A stretch of DNA of 32,413 nucleotides from Alphaproteobacteria bacterium (GCA_017466525.1 JAFTTY010000027.1:1-32413), one strand, 5' to 3'. Shown: positions 16,473 to 25,052, numbered from the stretch's first letter. Made by a program: numbers and translations. Notes: generated from the letters alone by a model not told the origin.

Positions 16473-17399
16473 ATGAAAAAATTCAAAAAGAAACTGGCAA
16501 GTTTGATTTGCTTTTTTATCCCACATAAACGTACACGCAGTTTTGTCCGTGAATTTATTGAACAGCCAGATATTAAACGTCGGCTGTCTCGCTTTTTTGC
16601 CGGGTGGGGAATGCGACGCACAGAAAAACGTCGTATGCGTGACGGGGTGCAGTTCCCCTGTTCCATTGCGATTGTTGCAATTATGAAAAATGAGGGACCG
16701 TATCTGCAAGAATGGATAGAGTATCATAAATTAATCGGGGTGGAAAAATTTTATCTGTATAATAACGATAGTTCGGACAATACTGTCGAAATATTGCAAC
16801 CGTATATAAAGTCTGGGTTGGTTGATTTAATCGACTTTCCTGGTGATGCACGACAGGTGCCGGCCTATAATGATTGTTTGGCGCGACACAAGATGGATTG
16901 TCGGTGGCTGGCGGTGATTGATTTAGATGAATTTATTGTCCCAGACGAAGGTGGTCAAACACTGCACGATGTGTTGAATACAATTTCATCAAATGTTTCA
17001 CAGGTTTTAATTCGTTGGGTAATGTATGGGTCAAATGGGCATGATAAAAAACCAGATGGTCTGGTCACAGAAAACTATACAATGCGTGCGCGCAAACAAA
17101 CATGGCACTACAAGGCGATTATTAATCCGCGTCTGACATTCGCGATGGATTGTCATCGGCATATTGTGACGGGAAAAACAATCGAATTGCCAACAAAAAC
17201 AGTTCGTATTAATCATTATCATTGTAAATCTTGGGAAGAATATTCATCACGTGCATCAAGGGGATGTGCATACAAGGGACAAGAAGCGGGCGCAAAACGT
17301 TATACTCGTGATTTCTTTGATGCGCGCGATACCAATGATGTCGAAGATAGAATTATGGATAAATACCTGGATGATTTGCGTAAAAAAATAAGAAAATAA
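16473..17399 (+). CDS. Glycosyltransferase, family 92 (DUF23)-like, 308 aa
   Basis: A probable cytoplasmic or membrane-peripheral sugar transferase for surface glycan or lipopolysaccharide. The family pattern is clear: AIVAIMKNEGPYLQEWIEYH, then GVEKFYLYNNDSSDNT, then the metal-binding DLDEF and FIVPDEGG, then an HYHCKSWEEY region near the end. The first ~45 residues are strongly basic, with a short hydrophobic stretch (LASLICFFIP) that may anchor it to the membrane. I chose ATG 16473 rather than an upstream frame start because the promoter would otherwise overlap the coding region. No other glycan genes are nearby, so the substrate cannot be inferred. Confidence 0.85.
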   Translation: MKKFKKKLASLICFFIPHKRTRSFVREFIEQPDIKRRLSRFFAGWGMRRTEKRRMRDGVQFPCSIAIVAIMKNEGPYLQEWIEYHKLIGVEKFYLYNNDSSDNTVEILQPYIKSGLVDLIDFPGDARQVPAYNDCLARHKMDCRWLAVIDLDEFIVPDEGGQTLHDVLNTISSNVSQVLIRWVMYGSNGHDKKPDGLVTENYTMRARKQTWHYKAIINPRLTFAMDCHRHIVTGKTIELPTKTVRINHYHCKSWEEYSSRASRGCAYKGQEAGAKRYTRDFFDARDTNDVEDRIMDKYLDDLRKKIRK

Positions 17400-17411
17400 G
17401 TTTATTGCCCC

Positions 17412-17439
17412 TTGAAATGATTTTCTGTTTAACTATATC
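17412..17439 (+). promoter_or_regulatory. Promoter of dnaK, heat-shock-like
   Basis: TTGAAA (17412-17417), a 16-base spacer and TATATC (17434-17439) fit a sigma-70 promoter. Read as CTTG-N17-ACTATAT, the same bases approach the alphaproteobacterial RpoH pattern (CTTG, 17-18 bases, CYTATNT) with one or two mismatches, as expected for dnaK. Confidence 0.55.
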
Positions 17440-17472
17440 GTGGGTAAGCAAAAAATTTTAAGGAGTGAAAAC

Positions 17473-18213
17473 ATGGGAAAAGTTTTAGGTATTGACCTGG
17501 GAACTACTAATTCTGCCATGGCGTTTATGGATGGCAGCGATCCAAAAATTATCGAAAATTCCGAAGGACAACGTACAACACCATCTGTGGTTGCGTTGAC
17601 AAACAGTGGCGAACAATTGGTTGGTATTACGGCCAAGAATCAGGCGGTGACGAATCCTGAAAATACAATTTATGAAATCAAACGTTTGATGGGCTTGCGT
17701 TTTGATAGCCCTGCGGTCAAAGAAATTGCCGCACGCGTTCCATATAAAATTGTTGCTGGTGATAATGGTGACGCATGGGTTGAAATGGATGGGAAAAAAT
17801 ATGCCCCATCACAGATTTCTGCAATGATTTTGGCAAAACTGAAAAAAGATGCAGAAAGTTATTTGGGCGAAACCGTCACAGATGCGGTTATTACTGTGCC
17901 GGCATACTTTAATGATTCACAACGTCAGGCAACCAAGGATGCGGGTCGTATCGCGGGTTTAAATGTTTTGCGTATTGTTAATGAACCAACCGCGGCGGCA
18001 TTGGCATATGGCTTGGACAAGGGCAAGGATGGAATTATTGCGGTGTATGACTTAGGTGGTGGTACATTCGACGTTTCAATCTTGGAAATTGTTGATGGTG
18101 TGTTCGAAGTAAAATCAACAAATGGCGATACTGCATTGGGTGGTTCGGACTTTGACGCACGTATCTTGGAACACTTGATTGCAGAATTTAAATCACAGAC
18201 AGGTATTGATTAG
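17473..18213 (+). CDS. dnaK: DnaK (Hsp70), N-terminal part up to an in-frame TAG
   Basis: An ATP-driven chaperone. This part is 246 residues from ATG 17473, which has AGGAG 7 bases upstream; a more upstream in-frame GTG is not needed. It contains [10 protein letters not shown] (phosphate loop 1), [17 protein letters not shown], the [11 protein letters not shown] hinge and [11 protein letters not shown] (phosphate loop 2), and ends shortly after GGSDFD, inside subdomain IIB of the ATPase domain. The frame is closed by TAG at 18211-18213 and continues unbroken as DnaK beyond it. Alone it lacks most of subdomain IIB, the rest of the ATPase domain and the whole substrate-binding domain. It may be a genuine interruption, a split gene or a sequence error. 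No dnaJ or grpE is adjacent. Confidence 0.9.
   Translation: MGKVLGIDLGTTNSAMAFMDGSDPKIIENSEGQRTTPSVVALTNSGEQLVGITAKNQAVTNPENTIYEIKRLMGLRFDSPAVKEIAARVPYKIVAGDNGDAWVEMDGKKYAPSQISAMILAKLKKDAESYLGETVTDAVITVPAYFNDSQRQATKDAGRIAGLNVLRIVNEPTAAALAYGLDKGKDGIIAVYDLGGGTFDVSILEIVDGVFEVKSTNGDTALGGSDFDARILEHLIAEFKSQTGID
18211..18213 (+). other. In-frame TAG inside dnaK
   Basis: TAG stands where typical DnaK sequences carry Leu (GID-L-x-x-D-K-L-A-x-Q-R-L). TTG, a common Leu codon in this window, becomes TAG by one base change. The frame is intact for 385 further codons. Confidence 0.85.
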
Positions 18214-18225
18214 TCAGGGGATAAA

Positions 18226-19368
18226 TTGGCGTTGCAACGCCTAAAAGAAGCGTCAGAAAAGGCGAAAATCGAATTGTCTTCCAAAACGTCAACCGATATT
18301 AACCTGCCATACCTGACAGCAGACGCAACAGGACCAAAGCACTTTAACACAACGTTGACACGTGCAAAATTGGAATCGTTGGTTGCGGATTTGATTGAAC
18401 GTACAATTGAACCATGCAAAAAGGCATTGAAAGACGCAGGCTTGGAAAAATCACAGATTAACGAAGTAATCTTGGTTGGTGGTCAAACACGTATGCCAAA
18501 GGTTGCAGAAACAGTAAAAGAATTCTTTGGTCGCGAACCACACAAGGGCGTTAACCCAGACGAAGTTGTTGGTATGGGTGCAGCAATTCAGGGTGGCGTA
18601 TTAAAAGGCGATGTTAAAGATGTTCTGTTGCTGGACGTTACGCCATTGTCATTGGGTATTGAAACGTTGGGTGGCGTGTTTACACGTTTAATTGATCGCA
18701 ACACAACAATCCCAACAAAAAAGTCACAGGTGTTCAGTACCGCCGAAGACAATCAATCGGCTGTGACAATTCGTGTATTCCAAGGTGAACGCGATATGGC
18801 GGCTGATAACAAGTTATTGGGCCAGTTTAATTTAGAAGGAATTGCCCCTGCCCCACGTGGCATGCCACAAATCGAAGTGTCTTTTGATATTGACGCGAAT
18901 GGCATTGTTCATGTATCTGCAAAAGATAAAGGCACAGGCAAAGAACAAGCGATTTCTATTAAATCTGATGGTGGTTTGAGCGAAGATGAAATCAAACGTA
19001 TGGTTGATGAAGCAGCTGCAAACGCCGAAGAGGATAAAAAGAAACGCGCATTGGCAGAAGCAAAAAATACGGCAGAAACCGCTATATTCAGCATCGAAAA
19101 GTCATTAAAAGAACATGGCGACAAGATTAGCGAAGACGAAAAGAAAGCAATCGAAGATGCAAAGAAAGAATTAGCGGATGAACTGGCAAAAGCCGATGCC
19201 ACAGCAGAATCTTTGAAAGAAAAGACAGATGCGTTGTCTGAAAAGGCGATGAAGTTGGGCGAAGCAGTATATAAAGCTGCCCAGGCTGAACAACAGGCAA
19301 ACGCAGGTGCCGAAGACAAGAAAAATGACGACGGCACAGTTGATGCAGACTTTTCTGAAAAGAAATAA
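18226..19368 (+). CDS. dnaK: DnaK (Hsp70), C-terminal part after the TAG
   Basis: In frame with the upstream part. Together they span 632 codons from 17473, with normal DnaK length (631 residues if the TAG is read as an amino acid). This part carries the ADATGPKHF segment, the ATPase motif VGGQTRMP, the linker [19 protein letters not shown], the substrate-binding domain, the helical lid and the conserved acidic tail ending [13 protein letters not shown] at 18226 is preceded by AGGGGA (18216-18221) with only four bases between, so internal re-initiation is conceivable. Translation could also come from amber read-through, or the TAG may be an error. No other lesion is visible, so decay has not progressed. 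Confidence 0.9.
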   Translation: MALQRLKEASEKAKIELSSKTSTDINLPYLTADATGPKHFNTTLTRAKLESLVADLIERTIEPCKKALKDAGLEKSQINEVILVGGQTRMPKVAETVKEFFGREPHKGVNPDEVVGMGAAIQGGVLKGDVKDVLLLDVTPLSLGIETLGGVFTRLIDRNTTIPTKKSQVFSTAEDNQSAVTIRVFQGERDMAADNKLLGQFNLEGIAPAPRGMPQIEVSFDIDANGIVHVSAKDKGTGKEQAISIKSDGGLSEDEIKRMVDEAAANAEEDKKKRALAEAKNTAETAIFSIEKSLKEHGDKISEDEKKAIEDAKKELADELAKADATAESLKEKTDALSEKAMKLGEAVYKAAQAEQQANAGAEDKKNDDGTVDADFSEKK

Positions 19369-19384
19369 AAAATAGTTCGCACTT

Positions 19385-19410
19385 AAAATCCCCCAAATGG
19401 GGGATTTTTT
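19385..19410. terminator. Bidirectional terminator between dnaK and the Cys-protein operon
   Basis: A 10-bp stem, A4-T-C5 with G5-A-T4 (19385-19394 with 19399-19408), loop AAAT, and T runs on either side. It serves dnaK and the convergent minus-strand operon. Confidence 0.88.
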
Positions 19411-20182
19411 ATGATCTTGACATGGAATTAAGCATCGCGCTTCTGAATGTTGTGTCTAAACTGCCACTGCCAGATAAACGACTTGCGCATGATTGACTGC
19501 AATACATATAACACCCGGTATAACCATTTGTTGAATAGTATGTGGCATAGGTCCATTTTGAAGTATATGGGGTTGTTGCACGACACCAACAATAAATATT
19601 ATTTGACATTGTAACTGTATCGACCGTTATAATGTCTTTTGTTGTATCTACGGTTGCGCTGATGTTGCCACAGAACGATATGCCCTTTATGGTTTTACCG
19701 TCGACGACGGCGGTCCAGTTTGGACTGTTTGCGGTTGGAACGCTGTATGAATTTGTGCCGGTTGCACTGATGTTTACCTTACATTCATATAGGTTTGCAT
19801 GTGAATATGTTACGCCACTGGTATTTTTAACTTTTAGTCGCCCACTGACATTATCGGCTGCCATCGGGGTATAGCATGTTGTGTTGCCCGATTTGACCTT
19901 TAATGACGGGGTTGTAAACTGTGTTGACCACAGTGGCACGGTATTTGTTCCAACGTTTAAATCGTATGAACCAGCTGTGCATAATAATTCAGGATAGCAT
20001 GTACTGTCTGTTGCGCTGCAATTATGTGAAATTGTGCGTGTCGCGGTATAACCAGACGGACATGGCGTGGAAATTTTGGTGTTGTTGTCACGTGATACCG
20101 CCAAATAACCACTGGGGCATGTTGCAGTCATTGCATTACATGTGATTAATAACAATGGTAAAGATATAAAATATTTATACAT
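19409..20182 (-). CDS. Exported Cys-rich protein, 257 aa (operon gene 3)
   Basis: I chose ATG 20182, two bases after the upstream gene's stop, because it begins a clear signal peptide (MYKYFISLPLLLITCNAMTA); the frame is open further upstream only inside the neighbour. The mature protein begins CPSGYLAVSRDNN and CPSGYTATRTISHNC, then has a module with VPLWS, SGNTTCY and SGRLKV. It ends with NNIYCWC, TSKWTY, then C-x3-C-x3-C-A and TTFR. It is a close paralog of the 258-aa protein at 20692-21468, and nucleotide identity is very high around 19940-20125. I do not recognise the family. Surface or periplasmic location is inferred. Confidence 0.85.
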   Translation of the reverse strand: MYKYFISLPLLLITCNAMTATCPSGYLAVSRDNNTKISTPCPSGYTATRTISHNCSATDSTCYPELLCTAGSYDLNVGTNTVPLWSTQFTTPSLKVKSGNTTCYTPMAADNVSGRLKVKNTSGVTYSHANLYECKVNISATGTNSYSVPTANSPNWTAVVDGKTIKGISFCGNISATVDTTKDIITVDTVTMSNNIYCWCRATTPYTSKWTYATYYSTNGYTGCYMYCSQSCASRLSGSGSLDTTFRSAMLNSMSRS

Positions 20183-20184
20183 CT

Positions 20185-20631
20185 TTAATAAACCAGATTT
20201 GAATATGCGGTTGTTCTGAATGTGACGTCCTGACTTTCTGCATACAAAAACGCATTTGCGCATCCGCGAACGCAACTGTATGCGCAATTGATATTAGTAC
20301 TATACATATATCGATAAACCCATTTTGATGTGACAGGGGATACAATCTTGCACCAACAATATTTATTGTTCGCAGGTGCCGCAGAACTGATAACAATGTC
20401 GTCCAGTGCGGTTACGTCGGCGGTGCCTGTTGTCATTGCACAGGTGCTGACAATTGTGACCTGGGTGCCACTACAATTTACAATGGCATCAACGTCCCTG
20501 TATTCTGAAGATACTGACGTGCATGTACCAGATGTTGGTGACAGTTTTACGCATTGTTCCAGTGACATGGCATTGGTTGTGCAGGCGATTACAAACAAGA
20601 AAACAACACCAAAATATTTGTTAGAAATCAC
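20185..20631 (-). CDS. Exported Cys-rich protein, 148 aa (operon gene 2)
   Basis: I chose GTG 20631 because AGGGGA lies just upstream and it begins a signal peptide (ISNKYFGVVFLFVIACTTNA). The product lacks the CPSGY and VPLWS modules of its neighbours. It keeps their C-terminal module: NNKYCWC, TSKWVY, then C-x3-C-x3-C-A and DVTFR. It is therefore a short variant consisting of a unique Cys-containing N-terminal half plus the shared C-terminal module. It lies between two long paralogs on the same strand, with a two-base gap to the next gene, so the three form an operon. Confidence 0.82.
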   Translation of the reverse strand: MISNKYFGVVFLFVIACTTNAMSLEQCVKLSPTSGTCTSVSSEYRDVDAIVNCSGTQVTIVSTCAMTTGTADVTALDDIVISSAAPANNKYCWCKIVSPVTSKWVYRYMYSTNINCAYSCVRGCANAFLYAESQDVTFRTTAYSNLVY

Positions 20632-20691
20632 TTTTCCCCTCGTTCTTTCTGTGAATATATCAAATTGTGTTTTTGTACACAACACAAAAAA

Positions 20692-21468
20692 CTATGTCCT
20701 GACCAGGTTTTTTATTAATGCGTTGCGAAATGTTACGTCGTATGTGCCTGTGCTGGCGGCACGTTTTGCACACCATTCATTGCAAGATTTATAGCAGCCC
20801 GTATAACCTGCATCAATGAATACAGTGGCATAAATCCATTTTGTATAATATGGGCTTGTTGCACGACACCAACATTGGTTGTTATTTGATAATGTAACAG
20901 AATCAACCGTTATGTTATCAAGGGTGTTTCCGACGCTGGACGCAATATTGCTGCAAAACGATATGCCTTTGATTGTTTTGCCATCAACCGTTGCAGTCCA
21001 ATTTGGGCTGTTTGTGGTTGGAACGCTGTATGAATTTGTGCCGGTTGCACTGATGTTTACCTTACATTCATATATGTTTGCATGTGAATATGTTGTGCCA
21101 CTGCTGTCTTTGACTTTTAAACGTCCGCTAACCACGTCCGCGGCCATTTGTGCATAGCATATTGTGTTGCCTGATTTTACTTTTAGTGATTTTGTGGTGA
21201 ATGCCTGGGACCACAATGGTACGGTATTTGTTCCAACATTCAAATCGTATGAACCGGCCGTGCATAATAATTCAGGATAACATGTACTGTCTGTTGCGCT
21301 GCAATTATGTGAAATTGTACGTGTCGCAGTATAACCAGACGGACATGGTGTTGAAATTTTTGTGTTGTTGTCACGTGATACCACTAAATAACCACTGGGG
21401 CATGTTATGCAATGGGCAGAATGTGCCATAAAAACAAAAGATAAAAAGATAAAAAACTCTCTTCTCAT
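20692..21468 (-). CDS. Exported Cys-rich protein, 258 aa (operon gene 1)
   Basis: ATG 21468 opens a signal peptide (MRREFFIFLSFVFMAHSAHC). A TTG 24 bases upstream is also in frame but unlikely. The mature protein repeats the layout of the 257-aa paralog: two CPSGY units, HNCSATDSTCYPELLC, VPLWS, SGNTICY, SGRLKV, ISFCSN, NNQCWC, TKWIY, then C-x3-C-x3-C-A and DVTFR near the C-terminus. The cysteine positions are conserved, which points to a disulfide-stabilised extracellular fold. It is the first gene of a three-gene minus-strand operon. No clear promoter could be read upstream. Confidence 0.85.
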   Translation of the reverse strand: MRREFFIFLSFVFMAHSAHCITCPSGYLVVSRDNNTKISTPCPSGYTATRTISHNCSATDSTCYPELLCTAGSYDLNVGTNTVPLWSQAFTTKSLKVKSGNTICYAQMAADVVSGRLKVKDSSGTTYSHANIYECKVNISATGTNSYSVPTTNSPNWTATVDGKTIKGISFCSNIASSVGNTLDNITVDSVTLSNNNQCWCRATSPYYTKWIYATVFIDAGYTGCYKSCNEWCAKRAASTGTYDVTFRNALIKNLVRT

Positions 21469-21512
21469 TCTCAGTAATAAATAGATTAGCAAATATTGGT
21501 TGCTATGACAAT

Positions 21513-21535
21513 AAAAAATCCCCCAATTGGGGGGG
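21513..21535 (-). terminator. Terminator of the phosphofructokinase gene
   Basis: C5-AATT-G5 (up to seven G in the descending arm), followed on the minus strand by T6. It lies just past the stop codon of the gene at 21544-22632 and upstream of the Cys-protein operon on the same strand. Confidence 0.8.
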
Positions 21536-21543
21536 ATATTTTT

Positions 21544-22632
21544 TTATTTTTGTTCGCCGATGTAAATTCCCATATCGCGCGCGACATTCAGCAGTGGCTC
21601 ATCTGGGGATACATAGGCATTTGATGTCATTAAATCTGGAATTTTTGGGTCGTGCATTTCTTCGCCTGCAGACACAAAGTCGGCCAAGGTGACCGTGTGT
21701 ACATTGTCCCCATCCAAGGCAGTCATGACATATGTTTCGTTGTTTTCAATTGCGTTTAATGCACAGTCTGCAAAACGTGCGGCCAGAATTCTGTCGCTGG
21801 CAATTGTATCGCCGGCGCGTTGTGTATGTTCGGGGAATGCGGCGCGTGCGATTAAGCCTGCTGCGGTTAGTTTGCGCAAAACCATGTCTGCCGGTCGCCC
21901 AGAATGTCCACGCATAGTTATTCCTTCTGACACAATGATGACACCATAATCTGTTGGGGCATTTTTTATATGATTAACCAGGGCGTTTATATCAAATTTG
22001 ATTTCTGGAATTAGAATTGCGCGTGCGCCAACTGCAACACCTGCGTTCAATGCCAAATGACCACAGTCGCGGCCCATTGCCTGGACCACGAACCAGCGAT
22101 GATGACTGCGTGCTGTCAACATTAACTGATCACAGAATGATGTTAATTGTTGTACCGCTGTATCAAAACCAATTGTTCTGTCGGTTAATGGCATGTCCAT
22201 GTCGATTGTTTTTGGAATGCAAACCAACTGTAAATCACGATATGTTTTGCGATTGGACCAGGCAAGAGACAAACTGCCGTTGCCACCAATTAAAATCAGT
22301 GCATCTAATTTTAATTGGTCCAAGGATTCGCGCAGACGTTTGTTAAACAAGTCAACCTTGCCCCGATGTACTGCGGTTTCAAAATTTAATGCATGTGCAC
22401 GACCGTTGTGCAAAAAGCTGCCCGCCAGGCGCGCGTTTTCAATAGGCAATGTTAAATCATCAATCTTAATCGCAGCTGGTGGGGTTACAGACAATCCATC
22501 TGTACCGTCTAAAATCCCCCATGTTTCCCATCCGCGCAAGCGCGCGCCATAGGCGACACGCTGAATAACGGTGTTTAGGCCACTGCAATCGCCGCCAGTT
22601 GTCATAATTCCGATTTTTTTTGTCTTTTTCAT
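21544..22632 (-). CDS. 6-phosphofructokinase, PfkA-superfamily
   Basis: Phosphorylates fructose 6-phosphate in glycolysis. The 362-aa protein starts with GIMTTGGDCSGLN and carries PKTIDMDMPLTDRTIGFDTA, with the catalytic base D144 (E. coli D127), then MGRDCGHLAL and SEG. Two diagnostic positions disagree. G119 in GGNGS corresponds to E. coli G104 and is the ATP-type residue. K141 in PKTID is the PPi/trypanosomatid-type residue. N118 replaces the Mg-binding Asp of GGDGS, and M145 replaces the usual Asn. ATP and PPi use therefore cannot be separated by eye. AAGGGA precedes ATG 22632. No other glycolytic gene is adjacent. Confidence 0.88.
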   Translation of the reverse strand: MKKTKKIGIMTTGGDCSGLNTVIQRVAYGARLRGWETWGILDGTDGLSVTPPAAIKIDDLTLPIENARLAGSFLHNGRAHALNFETAVHRGKVDLFNKRLRESLDQLKLDALILIGGNGSLSLAWSNRKTYRDLQLVCIPKTIDMDMPLTDRTIGFDTAVQQLTSFCDQLMLTARSHHRWFVVQAMGRDCGHLALNAGVAVGARAILIPEIKFDINALVNHIKNAPTDYGVIIVSEGITMRGHSGRPADMVLRKLTAAGLIARAAFPEHTQRAGDTIASDRILAARFADCALNAIENNETYVMTALDGDNVHTVTLADFVSAGEEMHDPKIPDLMTSNAYVSPDEPLLNVARDMGIYIGEQK

Positions 22633-22656
22633 ACTTTTTCCCTTGCCTTTTGTGCC

Positions 22657-22685
22657 ATTATATCATAAATAAATTGACAAAGAAA
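22657..22685 (-). promoter_or_regulatory. Extended -10 promoter of the phosphofructokinase gene
   Basis: On the minus strand TGATATAAT (TATAAT at 22662-22657) with a weak TTTCTT 17 bases upstream. It shares TTATGATATAATG with the promoter at 1101-1128 and overlaps the divergent promoter of the LysM gene. Confidence 0.5.
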
Positions 22686-22701
22686 TATAATTTGGAATAA
22701 T
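22674..22701 (+). promoter_or_regulatory. Promoter of the LysM protein gene
   Basis: A perfect TTGACA (22674-22679), a 16-base spacer and AATAAT (22696-22701), about 44 bases before the ATG. Confidence 0.55.
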
Positions 22702-22745
22702 TTGTCCAAGCAGTAATTTAATTTTAGTTTCTTAGGAGAATTGGT

Positions 22746-23900
22746 ATGTCCAAACTGAACAATAATAAAAATAACATGGGTAAAACAAAGCGTTCTACAG
22801 ATGATTTGATTAATGATGCAATTGCACAGCAAAATGATTGGTTGGAAAATCGTCGTACATATACACGTGGATTCTTGAAATCTTTGAATTTGTTTGCGCG
22901 CCCAGCAGACAAGAAAATTGAAAATCAATCTGTTGAGAAAGATGCAATTGAAGAAGCGCGCAATCGTCGCAGTGCATGGACAGCGTACTGGTTCCCAATT
23001 ATGTGTGCGTTGTTGGTTATATTTATTGCAATTTGGGTTATGTTTATTCGTGGTGCGACAACACCGCGCATTGTGGTTGTGCCTGCGATTCCAGAACCAG
23101 TGGTTCAAAAGGTTGCAGAAATAACTGTGCCAGAATTTGATATCGTTCGCATACAAAAAGATGGCACAATTGTTATTGCGGGCCGTTGGTTGGCGCATCA
23201 AAATATTTCAATTGTTGTAAATGGCAAGATTGTTGCCACAGAACGTACAAATGCAAATGGTGAATTTGCATATGTGACATCAAATCCATGGAAACCGGGC
23301 AATTACACAATTGCATTGTTGGGTGCAGATCCAGAAGTTAAGTCATCAAACAAGGTCTTTGTGTATGTTTCCGAACATGGTGTGGAAAATTCGGTATCTT
23401 TATTGATGACCAAGGATGGCAGCACATTGTTGCAAACACCTGCGATGCTGCGTGATGGTGATTTGGCAGTGTCCAAGATTGACTATCTGGATACGGGTCG
23501 CATTGTTGTGACGGGCGATGCCCTGCCCCGTTTGCGCGTATCTTTGACGCTGGATGATAAATATATGGGGTTTGCACGTGTGTCTGATCATAAGCATTAT
23601 GGTCTGGGTGCAGATGTGGGTGAACTGGAATCAGGCAAGGAATATGAATTAGGTGTTCGTTTGCATGATGGCGATGGCCGTGTTGTCGCGACTGTTTTAC
23701 ATAAATTTATTATGCCAGAAATGACTGGTGATGACGATACGTTCTATACAGTTCGTCGTGGGGATTGTTTGTGGATTATTGCACGTAACTTCTTGCGCCG
23801 TGGAATTTTATTCAGCATTGTTGCCGAAAGAAACAACATTGAAAATCCAGATTTGATTTTCCCAAAACAGAAATTACAAATACCAGTATCTGGCAAATAA
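22746..23900 (+). CDS. Membrane-anchored LysM-domain protein, 384 aa
   Basis: ATG follows AGGAG at 7 bases. The N-terminal ~78 residues are polar and basic and should be cytoplasmic. A single membrane helix spans about 80-101 (YWFPIMCALLVIFIAIWVMF). A periplasmic beta-rich region follows, with Ig-like repeats (IVIAGRWLAHQNISIVVNG, RIVVTGDALPRLRVSL). The C-terminal ~50 residues form a LysM domain that binds peptidoglycan (YTVRRGDCLWIIARNF, then NPDLIFPKQKLQIP). This architecture matches alphaproteobacterial cell-envelope LysM proteins in which Ig-like domains precede a terminal LysM. It likely tethers the inner membrane to the cell wall. A lipoprotein gene follows 18 bases downstream and is probably cotranscribed. 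Confidence 0.9.
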   Translation: MSKLNNNKNNMGKTKRSTDDLINDAIAQQNDWLENRRTYTRGFLKSLNLFARPADKKIENQSVEKDAIEEARNRRSAWTAYWFPIMCALLVIFIAIWVMFIRGATTPRIVVVPAIPEPVVQKVAEITVPEFDIVRIQKDGTIVIAGRWLAHQNISIVVNGKIVATERTNANGEFAYVTSNPWKPGNYTIALLGADPEVKSSNKVFVYVSEHGVENSVSLLMTKDGSTLLQTPAMLRDGDLAVSKIDYLDTGRIVVTGDALPRLRVSLTLDDKYMGFARVSDHKHYGLGADVGELESGKEYELGVRLHDGDGRVVATVLHKFIMPEMTGDDDTFYTVRRGDCLWIIARNFLRRGILFSIVAERNNIENPDLIFPKQKLQIPVSGK

Positions 23901-23918
23901 TAACAAAGGGTTGTATAT

Positions 23919-24992
23919 ATGAAACAAATATTAAGCAATGTAAAAACTGGTGTTTTGCTGCCAATTGCACTGATGATGATAACTGCATGTATGGATACCA
24001 AGGAAGAAATTGCAGAATTGACGGCGCAGCAAATTAGTCTGGATAAATCAATATCGCGTTTAAAATATATGCGTGATTCAACCGCCAGGGCTCAGATAAA
24101 CCAAGATGACATTGCTTATATGGGTTCGTCAAATCGCAATACTTTGGATAGTTTACAGCGCGAAAACTTCAAACTTAGCAATAAAGCACATGCTGACTAT
24201 GTAAATCGTGTTTATAAAAATCATAAATTAAAGCATTATTTTAAACCAAATGAAATCAAGCAGATTCGTGCATGGTTTGCCGATATGGGGGCCAGTGCGC
24301 CTGTTAAAAACGTGACAGGCGATATGCCAATGTTTTATCTGACGTACTTATATGATTTAGAGACAGATACCACAAAAACATTTTCAACACCATTTTTGCC
24401 GGATTTTAGTCGTGGTAATGTTGTATACTTAGATAAAAGGGTTGCTGCGTTGTTGGCGGGATTAGAACGTCAAGTTTCAAATCATGACATATATGTTGCA
24501 GAGGCAAATTTAGAAGAAGAAACAAAAAAACGATATGATACAGAACGCAAGAAATTTGTTGATATGCGTCATTCGGTGGAATACGGGATTGATAATGGAA
24601 TGTACGAAAGTTCTGCAAAATATACCAAGGCATGTGCAACCATAGAACAATGCGAGCGTGAACTACAAAGAATCTTTAACAAGTATTATTTTAATGACGT
24701 TACAAAAGGTCGTTTTGTTGCAAAATCTGTTATGGCGTTGCGTGACCAGAACAAAGGCGAAAAGATTTATTGTTTGGAACATTTGAATTTTGCAATACCT
24801 GAATACGCCGCCGTTAGAAAGCAATTGTTAAAAAATGACGAACGTATTAGAAAATTGGCAAATGCAAATGAACGTGCAGATGCGATTGAGCGCAAGGTTG
24901 TCGCACAATATGACGCCAGAATAAAACCCCTGACACAAAGACGCGATTCAATCAATAGATTAATACGAACGTTAAATAATAAAACGTATTAA
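23919..24992 (+). CDS. Predicted lipoprotein with coiled coils, 357 aa
   Basis: A lipoprotein signal peptide ends in the lipobox ITAC, with Cys24 as the lipidated residue. Next comes a predicted coiled coil (about 28-75, ELTAQQISLDKSISRLK) and a mostly helical, charged body with further coiled coil near 180-220 and at the C-terminus (about 310-350). Three internal cysteines are present (CATIEQCERELQ and YCLEHL). AAAGGG precedes ATG 23919. I do not recognise the family. Linkage with the LysM gene suggests an envelope structural role. Confidence 0.82.
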   Translation: MKQILSNVKTGVLLPIALMMITACMDTKEEIAELTAQQISLDKSISRLKYMRDSTARAQINQDDIAYMGSSNRNTLDSLQRENFKLSNKAHADYVNRVYKNHKLKHYFKPNEIKQIRAWFADMGASAPVKNVTGDMPMFYLTYLYDLETDTTKTFSTPFLPDFSRGNVVYLDKRVAALLAGLERQVSNHDIYVAEANLEEETKKRYDTERKKFVDMRHSVEYGIDNGMYESSAKYTKACATIEQCERELQRIFNKYYFNDVTKGRFVAKSVMALRDQNKGEKIYCLEHLNFAIPEYAAVRKQLLKNDERIRKLANANERADAIERKVVAQYDARIKPLTQRRDSINRLIRTLNNKTY

Positions 24993-25022
24993 AATACACT
25001 TGCGTTAAAATTTGATTTTAAG

Positions 25023-25052
25023 TACCCTTGTCGATGAGATGAGGGTATTTTT
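25023..25052 (+). promoter_or_regulatory. Hairpin over the start codon of the poly-G gene
   Basis: TACCCT (25023-25028) can pair with AGGGTA (25042-25047), followed by T5. It looks like a weak terminator for the upstream lipoprotein gene, but the 3' arm lies within the first codons of the signal-peptide frame (ATG 25039). It may also hinder translation initiation. Which role applies is not decidable by eye. Confidence 0.4.

Noticed and set aside
18211..18213. Genome-wide reassignment of TAG to an amino acid
   Set aside because: TAG ends the genes at 8591-11008 and 30341-30553 at sensible places, directly before a new signal peptide or a new start, so it works as a normal stop in this genome.
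22629..23201. 190-codon minus-strand frame opposite the LysM gene
   Set aside because: It is antisense to a well-supported gene and has a low-complexity Asn/Cys/Ile-rich composition typical of shadow frames.
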